A stretch of DNA of 12,783 nucleotides from assembly GCA_015222065.1 (NCBI GenBank), contig JADFUQ010000300.1:1-12783 (forward strand). The letters run 5' to 3'. The notes under the pieces were generated by a model. It did no database searches and was not told the DNA's origin. It saw only the letters and a list, made by a program, of their open reading frames with translations. Both the position numbers and the translations under genes were made by a program. Of the stretch, positions 6,187-12,783 are shown in pieces (within the stretch, counting starts at the first letter, position 1; the number at the start of each line of letters is the position of its first letter). The DNA comes from Bacteroidota bacterium. GTDB taxonomy: Bacteria; Bacteroidota; Bacteroidia; Bacteroidales; VadinHA17.

Positions 6187-6786
6187 TTAATCGTGGGGAT
6201 TTTTTTGTTTAAGGATATTATACAATAATTCCCGTGCCCTGAAAAGCTGGGCTTTAACAGTTCCCAGAGGCAGGTTTAGTTCATCTGCAATTTCTTCGTA
6301 TGAAAATTCCTTAAAATATCTTAATTCAACCAGTTCCCGGTATCTTGGTTTAAGGGTTGTAACAATCGACCGCATGAGTTTTGCTTTTTGTTTCTTAATA
6401 AGGTCCTCTTCAGGATCAGGAACCTCAGCCATAATAATATTCGAAGCCCTGTCTTTATCACCGATTTCACGATCGAGGGAGATATGATCAATTCTTTTCT
6501 TTCTTATAAAATCGATACAATTATTTGAAGCAATTTTAAATAACCATGTACTGAATGCAAAGTTTGGAGTATACTGTTCAAGATTTTTAAAAGCTTTACC
6601 GAATGCTTCAATAGTGAGATCTTCAGCATCACTAGCATTATTTACCATTTTAAGCAGCATATAATAAATAGCTTCCCGGTACCGGTTCATTAATTGGGCA
6701 TATGCTGCCTGATCGTCATTTTTAGCTCTTTCTACAAGCATGATATCGAACTGTGCTTTTTCTGAAAGATTAGAGTTCATATTCAT
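6187..6786 (-). CDS. ECF-type sigma-70 family RNA polymerase sigma factor
   Basis: A 199-residue alternative sigma factor of the extracytoplasmic function class. Region 2 spans about residues 26-96, with DAEDLTIEAF (53-62) for core binding and FSTWLFKIASNNCIDFIRKK (-10 recognition) around 78-97. Region 4 spans about 137-190, with the helix-turn-helix YEEIADELNLPLGTVKAQLF for -35 recognition. No region 1 or 3 is present. The ATG overlaps the glycosyltransferase stop codon as ATGA (6783-6786), so the two genes are translationally coupled; a second ATG two codons later is also possible. No anti-sigma gene follows; the next gene downstream is rsmG, beyond 268 bp of repeats. What activates it is not shown by the sequence. 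Confidence 0.92.
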   Translation of the reverse strand: MNMNSNLSEKAQFDIMLVERAKNDDQAAYAQLMNRYREAIYYMLLKMVNNASDAEDLTIEAFGKAFKNLEQYTPNFAFSTWLFKIASNNCIDFIRKKRIDHISLDREIGDKDRASNIIMAEVPDPEEDLIKKQKAKLMRSIVTTLKPRYRELVELRYFKEFSYEEIADELNLPLGTVKAQLFRARELLYNILKQKNPHD

Positions 6787-7919
6787 TTATTTCGTTCCAG
6801 GCTAAAAACTTTTTCCGATAAAAGAAAAACGAGGTTATAAAAAGGTGCCAGTATATCGAATAGGAACGAAGATAACAATATTTTTTTTTCGTTCAAACGA
6901 ACCATTGCAAATTTGAAAAAAGTTAACTGAATTATGGCCCTGAATAGAAAGGTGCCAATAACCACCTCAGGGAAAACCCATTGGTTAAGAAGCAGGATAA
7001 GTACGGTATAGAATATTATTCTGCTAAAAGGTTCAATAAAAAGTAAAAATTTATGCTTGTTTCTGTAATATGCACTCGTTGTAAGATGCCTGCGTTTTTG
7101 TTTTGCCCATTCAGAAAATGTTTTTTTTGGGACTGAACGAATATGACTCTTTTTTCCAATTTCAATTATAGTGTTTGTTTTATTCGCATTTGCATTTACA
7201 AAAAGATCGTCATCACCTGAATTTAAATTCATATGTGTTGAAAATCCACGGCTTTCGAAAAAGAGAGACCGGCGATATGCAAGATTACGTCCAACCCCCA
7301 TGTAGGGTATTCCTGTAAGGGCAAATCCAAAATATTGCATTGCAATAAAAACAGTATCATAACGTATCACCTGGTTCAGTATCCCTTTTCCCTTTTCATA
7401 TCCGCCATATCCTAAAACAAAAGAAGTATTTTTCTTAAAGCTCTTTTGCATGGTGTAAAGCCATTGGTTTGTTTCAGCATAACAATCAGCATCCGTAAGA
7501 AGCAGCCATTCATTTTTTGCGGCTTTAATACCGATAAATAAAGCAAACTTTTTCCCGTGACTGAACTTTTTATCCTTTTTTATTGTTGAAATATTGAGAT
7601 GTTTATGCTTTTTCTTTAAACTTTTCAATACTTGCTCTGTTTCATCTTCCGAACAATCGTTTACTACTATCACTTCGTAATCAGGATAATCCTGGTTGAG
7701 AATGGATGGTAGATGTTTTTTTAAATTGACTGCTTCATCCTTTGCACAGATTATTATTGAAACAGGTTTTTTATGAGTACTGCTATGTGGAGATTTATAA
7801 TATGCTAATCTGCCGTAAAAAAAGAAGTAGTAAAATAATTGAATAAAGAGACTTAATCCGAAAAGGACCAGTAATATAAGTTCAAAAAGTTTTAAATCCA
7901 GACCGAATAAATTAATCAT
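6783..7919 (-). CDS. Membrane-anchored family 2 glycosyltransferase
   Basis: A 378-residue processive-type GT2 enzyme in the inner membrane. An N-terminal membrane segment (about 12-36) is followed by a cytoplasmic GT-A domain: VSIIICAKDEAVNLKKHLPS (53-72), VIVVNDCSEDET (83-94), the nucleotide-sugar metal motif DADC (143-146), GDDD (235-238) and a QKRRH motif (274-278) resembling the QxxRW motif of cellulose- and hyaluronan-synthase-like enzymes. Three more membrane segments follow (about 296-316, 318-338, 348-367). The sugar donor and acceptor cannot be read from the sequence; envelope polysaccharide or lipid modification is likely. It is the first gene of a two-gene unit with the ECF sigma factor, with a 4-bp stop-start overlap. 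No clear TAnnTTTG promoter is seen upstream. Confidence 0.9.
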   Translation of the reverse strand: MINLFGLDLKLFELILLVLFGLSLFIQLFYYFFFYGRLAYYKSPHSSTHKKPVSIIICAKDEAVNLKKHLPSILNQDYPDYEVIVVNDCSEDETEQVLKSLKKKHKHLNISTIKKDKKFSHGKKFALFIGIKAAKNEWLLLTDADCYAETNQWLYTMQKSFKKNTSFVLGYGGYEKGKGILNQVIRYDTVFIAMQYFGFALTGIPYMGVGRNLAYRRSLFFESRGFSTHMNLNSGDDDLFVNANANKTNTIIEIGKKSHIRSVPKKTFSEWAKQKRRHLTTSAYYRNKHKFLLFIEPFSRIIFYTVLILLLNQWVFPEVVIGTFLFRAIIQLTFFKFAMVRLNEKKILLSSFLFDILAPFYNLVFLLSEKVFSLERNK

Positions 7920-7952
7920 AAAGTTGATAATGTTAAAAGTTAAAAATTACAA

Positions 7953-7973
7953 GCTAACAGCCAACAGCTAACA
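7953..7973 (+). repeat. Heptamer array, GCTAACA family, three units
   Basis: GCTAACA, GCCAACA and GCTAACA run head to tail in the divergent gap between the glycosyltransferase and tgt. The rest of 7920-8259 is AT-rich and holds, apart from this array, the one at 8130-8171 and the tgt promoter box, nothing that I can identify. Confidence 0.7.
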
Positions 7974-8129
7974 ATCCGGCATAGTTATTAAAGATTTTAG
8001 TGTTAGACAAGTACCTAAACCCTATTATTATAATTTTTTTTAAACAATACTTATAAATAGTGATGTGTTAGAAAATCGGAAAATGTCTTTCAATAAATTA
8101 TTTCTAATTTACCAAAGTTGCTACTTACT

Positions 8130-8171
8130 GTTGATTGCCGACTGCCGACAGTAGACTACTGACTATCAACT
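8130..8171 (+). repeat. Heptamer array, GCCGACT/GTAGACT family, six units
   Basis: Six consecutive 7-nt units, most ending GACT (for example GCCGACT, GTAGACT, ACTGACT), start about 60 bp upstream of the tgt promoter box. The same family in the same orientation occurs at 10943-10991, where GCCGACT and GTAGACT are again present. Confidence 0.8.
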
Positions 8172-8232
8172 AATTATTTATGAAATCTGAAAATTAAGGT
8201 TTTTTTTTAATCAATTTGCAAAGCTATGTTCT

Positions 8233-8240
8233 TATCTTTG
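8233..8240 (+). promoter_or_regulatory. Promoter -7 box for tgt
   Basis: TATCTTTG matches TAnnTTTG exactly and lies 19 bp before the tgt ATG, so the leader would be only about 13 nt and carry no Shine-Dalgarno. A TTTG at 8215-8218 is too close (14-nt spacer) to be a normal -33 box. Confidence 0.6.
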
Positions 8241-8259
8241 CCATCGAAAGATACAATGC

Positions 8260-9390
8260 ATGGAATTTGAAATAAAATCAAGAGATACCGGATCTTCAGC
8301 ACGGGCCGGCAATATTATTACAGGACATGGAGAGATACCCACACCGATATTCATGCCTGTTGGTACGGCGGGAACTGTAAAAGGTGTTATGAAGAGGGAT
8401 CTTGAAGATGAAGTAGGGGCAAGCATAATTCTGGGAAACACATATCATCTTTATTTAAGACCCGGTATTGAAACAATTGGAAAAGCAGGAGGGTTACACA
8501 GGTTTATTAATTGGAATCGCCCAATTCTAACCGATAGTGGTGGGTACCAGGTTTTTTCACTGGCAGATAACAGGAAAATTTCAGAGAACGGTGTAGATTT
8601 TCAATCGCATATTGATGGTTCGAAACATACTTTTACACCTGAGAATGTAATTGATATTCAGAGAATCATGGGCTCGGATATTATGATGACGCTGGACGAA
8701 TGTACTCCTTACCCATGTGTATATAAATATGCAAAGGAATCAATGGAATTGACTCACAACTGGCTTGACAGGGGCATAATAAAATACAATGAAACAACAT
8801 CAAGGTATGGATCAGAACAAATGTTGTTCCCAATTGTTCAGGGAAGCATCTACAAAGATCTGAGAAAAAAATCAGCCGAGAAAATTGCACAGGCCAACTT
8901 ACCGGGGAATGCTATCGGGGGATTGTCTGTCGGGGAGCCCGCGGAGGAAATGTATGCTATGATAGAGGTGGTTAATGATATACTTCCGGAAAGTAAACCA
9001 CGTTATTTGATGGGAGTTGGAACTCCTGCAAATATTCTTGAGTCAATAGCCCTGGGTATGGATATGTTCGATTGTGTTATGCCAACTCGTAATGGCAGGA
9101 ACGGTATGTTGTTCACAAATAATGGTATTATAAACATTAAAAATAATAAATGGAAAAATGATTTTTCTCCAATCGATCCTGACGGGTCTTGTGAAGTTAG
9201 CAGGCAATATTCAAAAGCATATTTACGACATTTAATAATTGCCAAAGAGATAACTGGTGCGGAAATTGCTAGTATTCATAATCTGAGTTTTTATCTTTGG
9301 CTTGTGAAAGAATCCCGTAACCGGATTATCAATGGCGAATTTTCTGAATGGAAGGGAAATATGGTAAAGAAGATATCGAAGAGGTTATAA
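8260..9390 (+). CDS. tgt: tRNA-guanine transglycosylase (Tgt), zinc site degraded
   Basis: Tgt exchanges guanine 34 in GUN anticodons (Asp, Asn, His, Tyr tRNAs) for the queuosine precursor preQ1. The 376-residue protein has normal family length and motifs: GNTYHLYLRPG, DSGGYQVFSL with the substrate-binding Asp92, GGLSVGEP, GVGTPANIL and FDCVMPTRNGRNG with the nucleophile Asp271. The usual C-terminal zinc site (CxCxxC then His) is altered here. The segment reads PIDPDGSCEVSRQY, so only Cys311 remains, while Gly309 and Ser314 replace the other two cysteines; His340 (IHNL) is kept. As I recall, loss of these cysteines is common in Bacteroidota Tgt. The start is set by the short distance from a TATCTTTG promoter box. 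The next gene, 254 bp downstream, is an LptF/LptG permease, a common tgt neighbour in this phylum. Confidence 0.96.
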   Translation: MEFEIKSRDTGSSARAGNIITGHGEIPTPIFMPVGTAGTVKGVMKRDLEDEVGASIILGNTYHLYLRPGIETIGKAGGLHRFINWNRPILTDSGGYQVFSLADNRKISENGVDFQSHIDGSKHTFTPENVIDIQRIMGSDIMMTLDECTPYPCVYKYAKESMELTHNWLDRGIIKYNETTSRYGSEQMLFPIVQGSIYKDLRKKSAEKIAQANLPGNAIGGLSVGEPAEEMYAMIEVVNDILPESKPRYLMGVGTPANILESIALGMDMFDCVMPTRNGRNGMLFTNNGIINIKNNKWKNDFSPIDPDGSCEVSRQYSKAYLRHLIIAKEITGAEIASIHNLSFYLWLVKESRNRIINGEFSEWKGNMVKKISKRL

Positions 9391-9409
9391 AATATGTTCA
9401 ACAAATAGT

Positions 9410-9612
9410 AAGTTCCAAATAACAAAAAACAAAAAACAAATAAGTTCCAAAAAACAAAAAACAAAAATTCAAAACAGAATTAACCTATTATATTGTTTTT
9501 ACGCCTTTCTCTTTTTGAACATTGATCATTGAGATTTATTTGTATTTTGGTGCTTGTCATTTGTGATTTATTATGTTTATTTAAACTTTCGGACTTTATA
9601 GACGGGCTCTAA
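9410..9612. repeat. Inverted pair of heptamer arrays ending in the MITE-like terminal motif
   Basis: The left arm (9421-9469) is a plus-strand heptamer array of AACAAAA-type units, with AAGTTCC appearing twice (9410 and 9442). The right arm (9536-9570) is a heptamer array in the opposite sense (plus-strand units ending TTTG, such as TCATTTG; on the minus strand CAAATGA). The arms pair only roughly. The right boundary TTATAGACGGGCTCTAA (9596-9612) matches the terminal repeat of the element at 4744-4760 with two mismatches, and both are followed by TTAA. No matching left terminus is found after the tgt stop, so this may be a truncated relative. It separates tgt from the permease gene. Confidence 0.55.
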
Positions 9613-9644
9613 TTAAAAAAATATATTTACTTGATTATATACTG

Positions 9645-10742
9645 ATGAAACTACCAGGATTATTAATTATCGATTATTATATTATAAAGAAATTCCTGGG
9701 AACTTTCTTTTTATCCCTGATACTGATACTTACTATTGCAGTAGTTTTTGATTTTGCCGAGAAACTGGATGATTTTATTGAACATGATGCACCTGTAAGA
9801 GCAATTATTTTTGACTATTACCTGAATTTTATACCATATTTTGCCTTCCTGTTTAGTCCGCTTTTTACTTTTATATCGGTAATTCTTTTTACATCAAAGA
9901 TGGCTTATAATACTGAGATCATTGCTTTACTTAGCAATGGAATGAGCCTTATGCGACTTATAGTTCCTTATTTTATTGCAGCATTTATTATCGCATCTTT
10001 TTCATTTGTCTTAAATAATTTTGTTATTCCTCATGCCAACCGTGAAAGACTGGAGTTTGAGGAAATGTATTACCGCGATAATCCGGTACGGTCTAATGAA
10101 ATAAATATTCATAAACAGGTATTTCCGAATATTTACATTTACATGGAAGATTACAGGAATTTCACAAAAACAGGCGATAAGTTTTCTATTGAGGAATTTG
10201 ATGAGGATGGAAATCTAAAATCGAAATTAATGGCCGATTTCGTTAAATGGGATACAACAAAAAGGAAATGGGTTATTAGAAATTATTATATCAGGGATAT
10301 AAATGGAGATGAAGAAACAATATCAACAGGAAAGTTTCTGGATACAACTCTTACGATTCATCCCGATGATTTTTCGAGAAGAGATCTGGCAGTTTCTTCC
10401 CTGAATCTGAAAGAACTTGATGAATTTATTGAACTTCAGGAATTACAAGGGGCTGATAATCTTGATTTTTTCCTGGTGGAATGGTATGGGAGATTTGCTA
10501 GTCCGTTTTCAACATTTATTTTAACCATTATCGGGTTAACTTTATCTGCCAGGAAAATTAAAGGGGGAATTGGGATGCAGATAGGGTTTGGTTTGTTTCT
10601 TAGTTTCTCTTACATATTTTTTATGCAGTTTTCCCAACAGTTTGCTATAGCAGGATCTCTAAATCCTGCTATCGCCGTATGGATCCCTAATATACTCTAT
10701 TCGATAATAGGGATGGTTCTCTATTATTATGCTCCCAAATAG
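9645..10742 (+). CDS. LptF/LptG family permease
   Basis: A 365-residue inner-membrane subunit of the LptB2FG ABC transporter, which extracts lipopolysaccharide from the inner membrane and passes it to the periplasmic Lpt bridge. It has the family topology: an N-terminal half with three membrane segments (about 18-35, 62-83, 103-126), a large periplasmic beta-jellyroll-like domain (about 130-270), and a C-terminal half with three more (about 283-299, 307-330, 340-361). The motif FTSKMAYNTEIIALLSNGMS (82-101) corresponds to the coupling region that contacts LptB, and ASPFSTFILTIIGLTLSARK opens the second half. I cannot tell LptF from LptG by sequence alone; position after tgt favours the LptG-like (YjgQ) copy. 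A weak promoter-like TATATTTA lies 16 bp upstream of the start (9622-9629), just after the repeat element, so it may have its own promoter. Confidence 0.92.
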   Translation: MKLPGLLIIDYYIIKKFLGTFFLSLILILTIAVVFDFAEKLDDFIEHDAPVRAIIFDYYLNFIPYFAFLFSPLFTFISVILFTSKMAYNTEIIALLSNGMSLMRLIVPYFIAAFIIASFSFVLNNFVIPHANRERLEFEEMYYRDNPVRSNEINIHKQVFPNIYIYMEDYRNFTKTGDKFSIEEFDEDGNLKSKLMADFVKWDTTKRKWVIRNYYIRDINGDEETISTGKFLDTTLTIHPDDFSRRDLAVSSLNLKELDEFIELQELQGADNLDFFLVEWYGRFASPFSTFILTIIGLTLSARKIKGGIGMQIGFGLFLSFSYIFFMQFSQQFAIAGSLNPAIAVWIPNILYSIIGMVLYYYAPK

Positions 10743-10879
10743 CGAACTGAATACTCGAACAAATTAGTGTATTATTGTAATTATTCAGTGTCTTAAGTTT
10801 GGAATGCTAAAATGTTTAAATTTTTAGGCTATTTTCATTATACCCCAAATTGACAGATTTAAAAATTAAATAGCGGTAA

Positions 10880-10927
10880 ACCTAAGTAAAGCGATTCTTC
10901 ACTACGTTTGAATCTCTTCACTTAGGT
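10880..10927 (+). terminator. 18-bp stem-loop downstream of the permease gene
   Basis: The arm ACCTAAGTAAAGCGATTC (10880-10897) pairs with 10910-10927 over 16 of 18 positions around a 12-nt loop. T-rich sequence follows. It lies 138 bp after the permease stop, far for a simple terminator, so it may instead be a repeated hairpin element. It is the longest near-perfect stem in the window after those of the MITE-like element. Confidence 0.5.
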
Positions 10928-10942
10928 GTATTTTGCATTTTT

Positions 10943-10991
10943 GTCGATTGACGACTGTAGACTGCTGACTGTAGACTGCCGACTGATTAGT
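10943..10991 (+). repeat. Heptamer array, GTAGACT/GCCGACT family, second locus
   Basis: Seven consecutive 7-nt units, mostly ending GACT, with GTAGACT twice. It matches the array at 8130-8171 in unit sequence, period and orientation, 2.8 kb away. Confidence 0.8.
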
Positions 10992-11119
10992 TACGTATTA
11001 TTTAATAAACCTGTCAAAAATATTTTTTTTAATTACGATGTTTTTGTAATGTTGTACCCGGAATTTAAAGCAATAGGTAACATTTTTATGGTTCATCAGG
11101 AAAATGAATAGGTGTCAGA

Positions 11120-11143
11120 TGGAAGAATAGAAGAGTGGAATGT
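11120..11143 (+). repeat. Octamer array, TGGAAGAA family, three units
   Basis: TGGAAGAA, TAGAAGAG and TGGAATGT run head to tail about 75 bp upstream of the carboxylase gene. They belong to the same family as the minus-strand units at 2218-2309, but here lie on the plus strand. Confidence 0.65.
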
Positions 11144-11219
11144 CCCAAAATAACTACACATTATCCTGAAGAACTATTTTGATTAACTTTAGAATAAATT
11201 CTAATAAAACAATATACAG

Positions 11220-12764
11220 ATGGCTTTAAAAAGAAAAATCAGGGAGTTACAAGAAAGACGTGAAAAGGTACTGAAAGGTGGAGGTGATAAGGCTATTGAG
11301 AAACAGATATCAATGGGTAAACTTACTGCCAGGGAAAGAATTATATTTCTGCTGGATGATGGTTCTTTTAACGAATATGATCTTTTCGTTGAACATGAAG
11401 CAAGGGATTTTGATATGGACAAAAAGGTCCTTCATGGTGACGGAGTTGTTATTGGTACCGGTACTATTTATGGAGCTCCGATTTGTATTTTTGCCCAGGA
11501 TTTTACTGTTGCCGGTGGATCACTTGGGCTGATGCATTCAAGAAAGATTACAAAGATCATGGATCATGCTTTAAAAATGAGAATGCCATTGATCGGTATT
11601 AATGATTCTGGTGGAGCCAGGATACAGGAAGGCGTTAATTCACTTGCCGGTTACGGTGAGATTTTTTTCAGGAATACTCTCGCTTCGGGAGTAATTCCTC
11701 AAATATCTGTTATTCTGGGTCCTTGTGCCGGTGGAGCTGTCTATTCACCTGCATTAACTGATTTCGTTTTTGTTGTTGATAAGATATCAAAAATGTTTAT
11801 TACCGGACCTGAGGTAATTAAAACTGTACTGGGTGAAGAAATTTCCATGGAAGATCTTGGAGGAGCAAAAGTGCATAGTGAGATTACAGGGAATGCTCAT
11901 TTTTATGCTGAAAGTGAAGTGCAATGCTTTGAGCAGATAAAAGAACTTATCACCTATATACCTTGGAATAATTCCAGAAAGGCAAGAGCTTTTAAACCAA
12001 AAGATCCGAAAAAGGAATATAAAATTGAAAATATTGTTCCTGATAATCCGAAACAACCATATGATGTTCGTGATGTGATAAAAGCGATAACTGACGATTC
12101 GGGTTTTTTAGAGATACATGAACGATGGGCAAGTAATATTGTTATCGGATTTGGTCGTATGGAAGGACAAACCATTGGTTTTGTTGCAAACCAGCCAATT
12201 GTCCTGGCCGGTGTTCTTGATGTTGATTCTTCTGATAAAGCAGGTAGATTTATCAGGTACTGCGATGCATTTAATATTCCTATTGTAACTTTTGTCGATC
12301 TGCCGGGTTATCTGCCTGGAGTAGATCAGGAGCATGCCGGTGTTATCAGACATGGTGCGAAAGTACTTTATGCTTACAGTGAAGCAACTATCCCGAAAAT
12401 TACAGTGATCCTGCGTAAAGCTTATGGAGGCGGATATATTGCCATGAATTCCAGGCATTTACGCGCTGATTTTGTTTTCGCATGGCCGGCTGCTGAAATC
12501 GCTGTTATGGGACCCGAAGGTGCGGCAAATATAATTTTCCGACGTGAAATAATGGGATCTGATGACCCTGAAAAGATTAGAAAACAAAAAGTGAAGGAAT
12601 ACAAGGAAAAATTTGCTAATCCCTATGTGGCTGCATCAAAAGGGTATATTGATTCTGTGATTGAACCACAGGAGACACGGAAACTTTTGCTACATGCTAT
12701 TGAGGTTTCTCAGAATAAATCCAGTGCCGGACCTAAAAAGAAACATGGTATTCCACCGTTTTAG
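11220..12764 (+). CDS. Acyl-CoA carboxylase beta (carboxyltransferase) subunit
   Basis: The carboxyltransferase component of a biotin-dependent acyl-CoA carboxylase (PccB/MmdA family) moves CO2 from carboxybiotin to an acyl-CoA such as propionyl-CoA, or works in reverse in methylmalonyl-CoA decarboxylase. The 514-residue protein is full length. The N-terminal crotonase-like half has INDSGGARIQEG (127-138) and GPCAGGAVYSPALTDF (167-182), which build one oxyanion hole and the acyl-CoA site. The C-terminal half has PGYLPGVDQEHAGVIRHGAK and RKAYGGGYIAM, which shape the biotin site, and ends KKHGIPPF. Ile407 stands where propionyl-specific enzymes usually have Asp, which could mean a different acyl preference. 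Partner genes (biotin carboxylase, biotin carrier, or membrane decarboxylase subunits) would be expected next, but the window ends 19 bp after the stop. The start ATG at 11220-11222 matches the family N-terminus. Confidence 0.93.
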   Translation: MALKRKIRELQERREKVLKGGGDKAIEKQISMGKLTARERIIFLLDDGSFNEYDLFVEHEARDFDMDKKVLHGDGVVIGTGTIYGAPICIFAQDFTVAGGSLGLMHSRKITKIMDHALKMRMPLIGINDSGGARIQEGVNSLAGYGEIFFRNTLASGVIPQISVILGPCAGGAVYSPALTDFVFVVDKISKMFITGPEVIKTVLGEEISMEDLGGAKVHSEITGNAHFYAESEVQCFEQIKELITYIPWNNSRKARAFKPKDPKKEYKIENIVPDNPKQPYDVRDVIKAITDDSGFLEIHERWASNIVIGFGRMEGQTIGFVANQPIVLAGVLDVDSSDKAGRFIRYCDAFNIPIVTFVDLPGYLPGVDQEHAGVIRHGAKVLYAYSEATIPKITVILRKAYGGGYIAMNSRHLRADFVFAWPAAEIAVMGPEGAANIIFRREIMGSDDPEKIRKQKVKEYKEKFANPYVAASKGYIDSVIEPQETRKLLLHAIEVSQNKSSAGPKKKHGIPPF

Positions 12765-12783
12765 TTTAATCTCTGCCTGGATA

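Larger units (their letters stand above)
10743..11219. other. Long intergenic region before the carboxylase gene
   Basis: There are 477 bp without a credible gene. It contains, in order, an AT-rich stretch after the permease stop, a long stem-loop (10880-10927), a heptamer array (10943-10991), a 61-codon open frame that starts before the array and has no visible features, and a short octamer array (11120-11143). The 70 bp before the carboxylase ATG contain TAACTTTA, one base from the TAnnTTTG box, but without a -33 partner. Confidence 0.6.

Noticed and set aside
5953..6228. Three overlapping plus-strand open frames rich in Leu-Asn-Tyr-Ser-Thr-Thr-Gln
   Set aside because: They are translations of the CTACTCAA tandem array; all frames remain open because of the 8-nt period. 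There is no start signal, domain or promoter.
5286..6786. oriC neighbourhood, suggested by rpmH close to rsmG
   Set aside because: No dnaA, rnpA, yidC, mnmE or mnmG and no DnaA-box cluster is visible; the closeness of rpmH and rsmG is not enough.
10926..11111. Possible 61-residue gene before the carboxylase
   Set aside because: It begins next to a stem-loop and runs through the heptamer array; composition is not protein-like and no motif is recognisable.

Overview
The window looks like a chromosomal segment of a Bacteroidota bacterium, most likely Bacteroidales or a close relative. The evidence is a C-terminal type IX secretion (T9SS) sorting domain, promoter boxes of the Bacteroidota form TAnnTTTG, a tgt gene followed by an LptF/LptG permease, and a Tgt protein that has lost most of its zinc ligands. 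The DNA is AT-rich and every recognisable gene is of housekeeping or cell-envelope type. There is no phage, plasmid, CRISPR or defence locus.

Layout. Positions 1-7919 are coded almost entirely on the minus strand. Read in the direction of transcription this gives: a membrane-anchored glycosyltransferase translationally coupled to an ECF sigma factor (7919-6187), rsmG (5918-5286), rpmH (4944-4786, only 52 codons, with a clear promoter and terminator), the futalosine-pathway menaquinone enzyme mqnE (4507-3347), a single-pass PASTA-domain protein (3127-2291) and a T9SS-exported protein (about 2223-151). A divergent intergenic region (7920-8259) separates these from plus-strand genes: tgt (8260-9390), an LptF/LptG-family permease (9645-10742) and the beta subunit of a biotin-dependent acyl-CoA carboxylase (11220-12764).

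The genes are not one pathway. They cover translation and RNA modification (rpmH, rsmG, tgt), respiratory quinone synthesis (mqnE), envelope building and export (PASTA protein, T9SS cargo, glycosyltransferase, Lpt permease), stress-type transcription control (ECF sigma) and acyl-CoA carboxylation.

The unusual part lies between the genes. Nearly every intergenic gap holds a short array of degenerate direct repeats with a strict 7-nt or 8-nt period. The unit sequence differs from gap to gap, but several unit families recur at two loci. Some arrays occur as inverted pairs that would fold into long hairpins. Two of these hairpin regions (4605-4760 and 9410-9612) share a 17-nt terminal motif, suggesting a small non-autonomous mobile element. 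Arrays also run into gene ends: they encode the last 14 residues of MqnE, supply the stop codon of the PASTA gene, and occupy the 5' end of the T9SS gene, which has no normal start codon just before its signal peptide. I regard this phased-repeat system as the best candidate for something undescribed. It resembles in style, but not in sequence, the heptameric STRR repeats known from heterocystous cyanobacteria.
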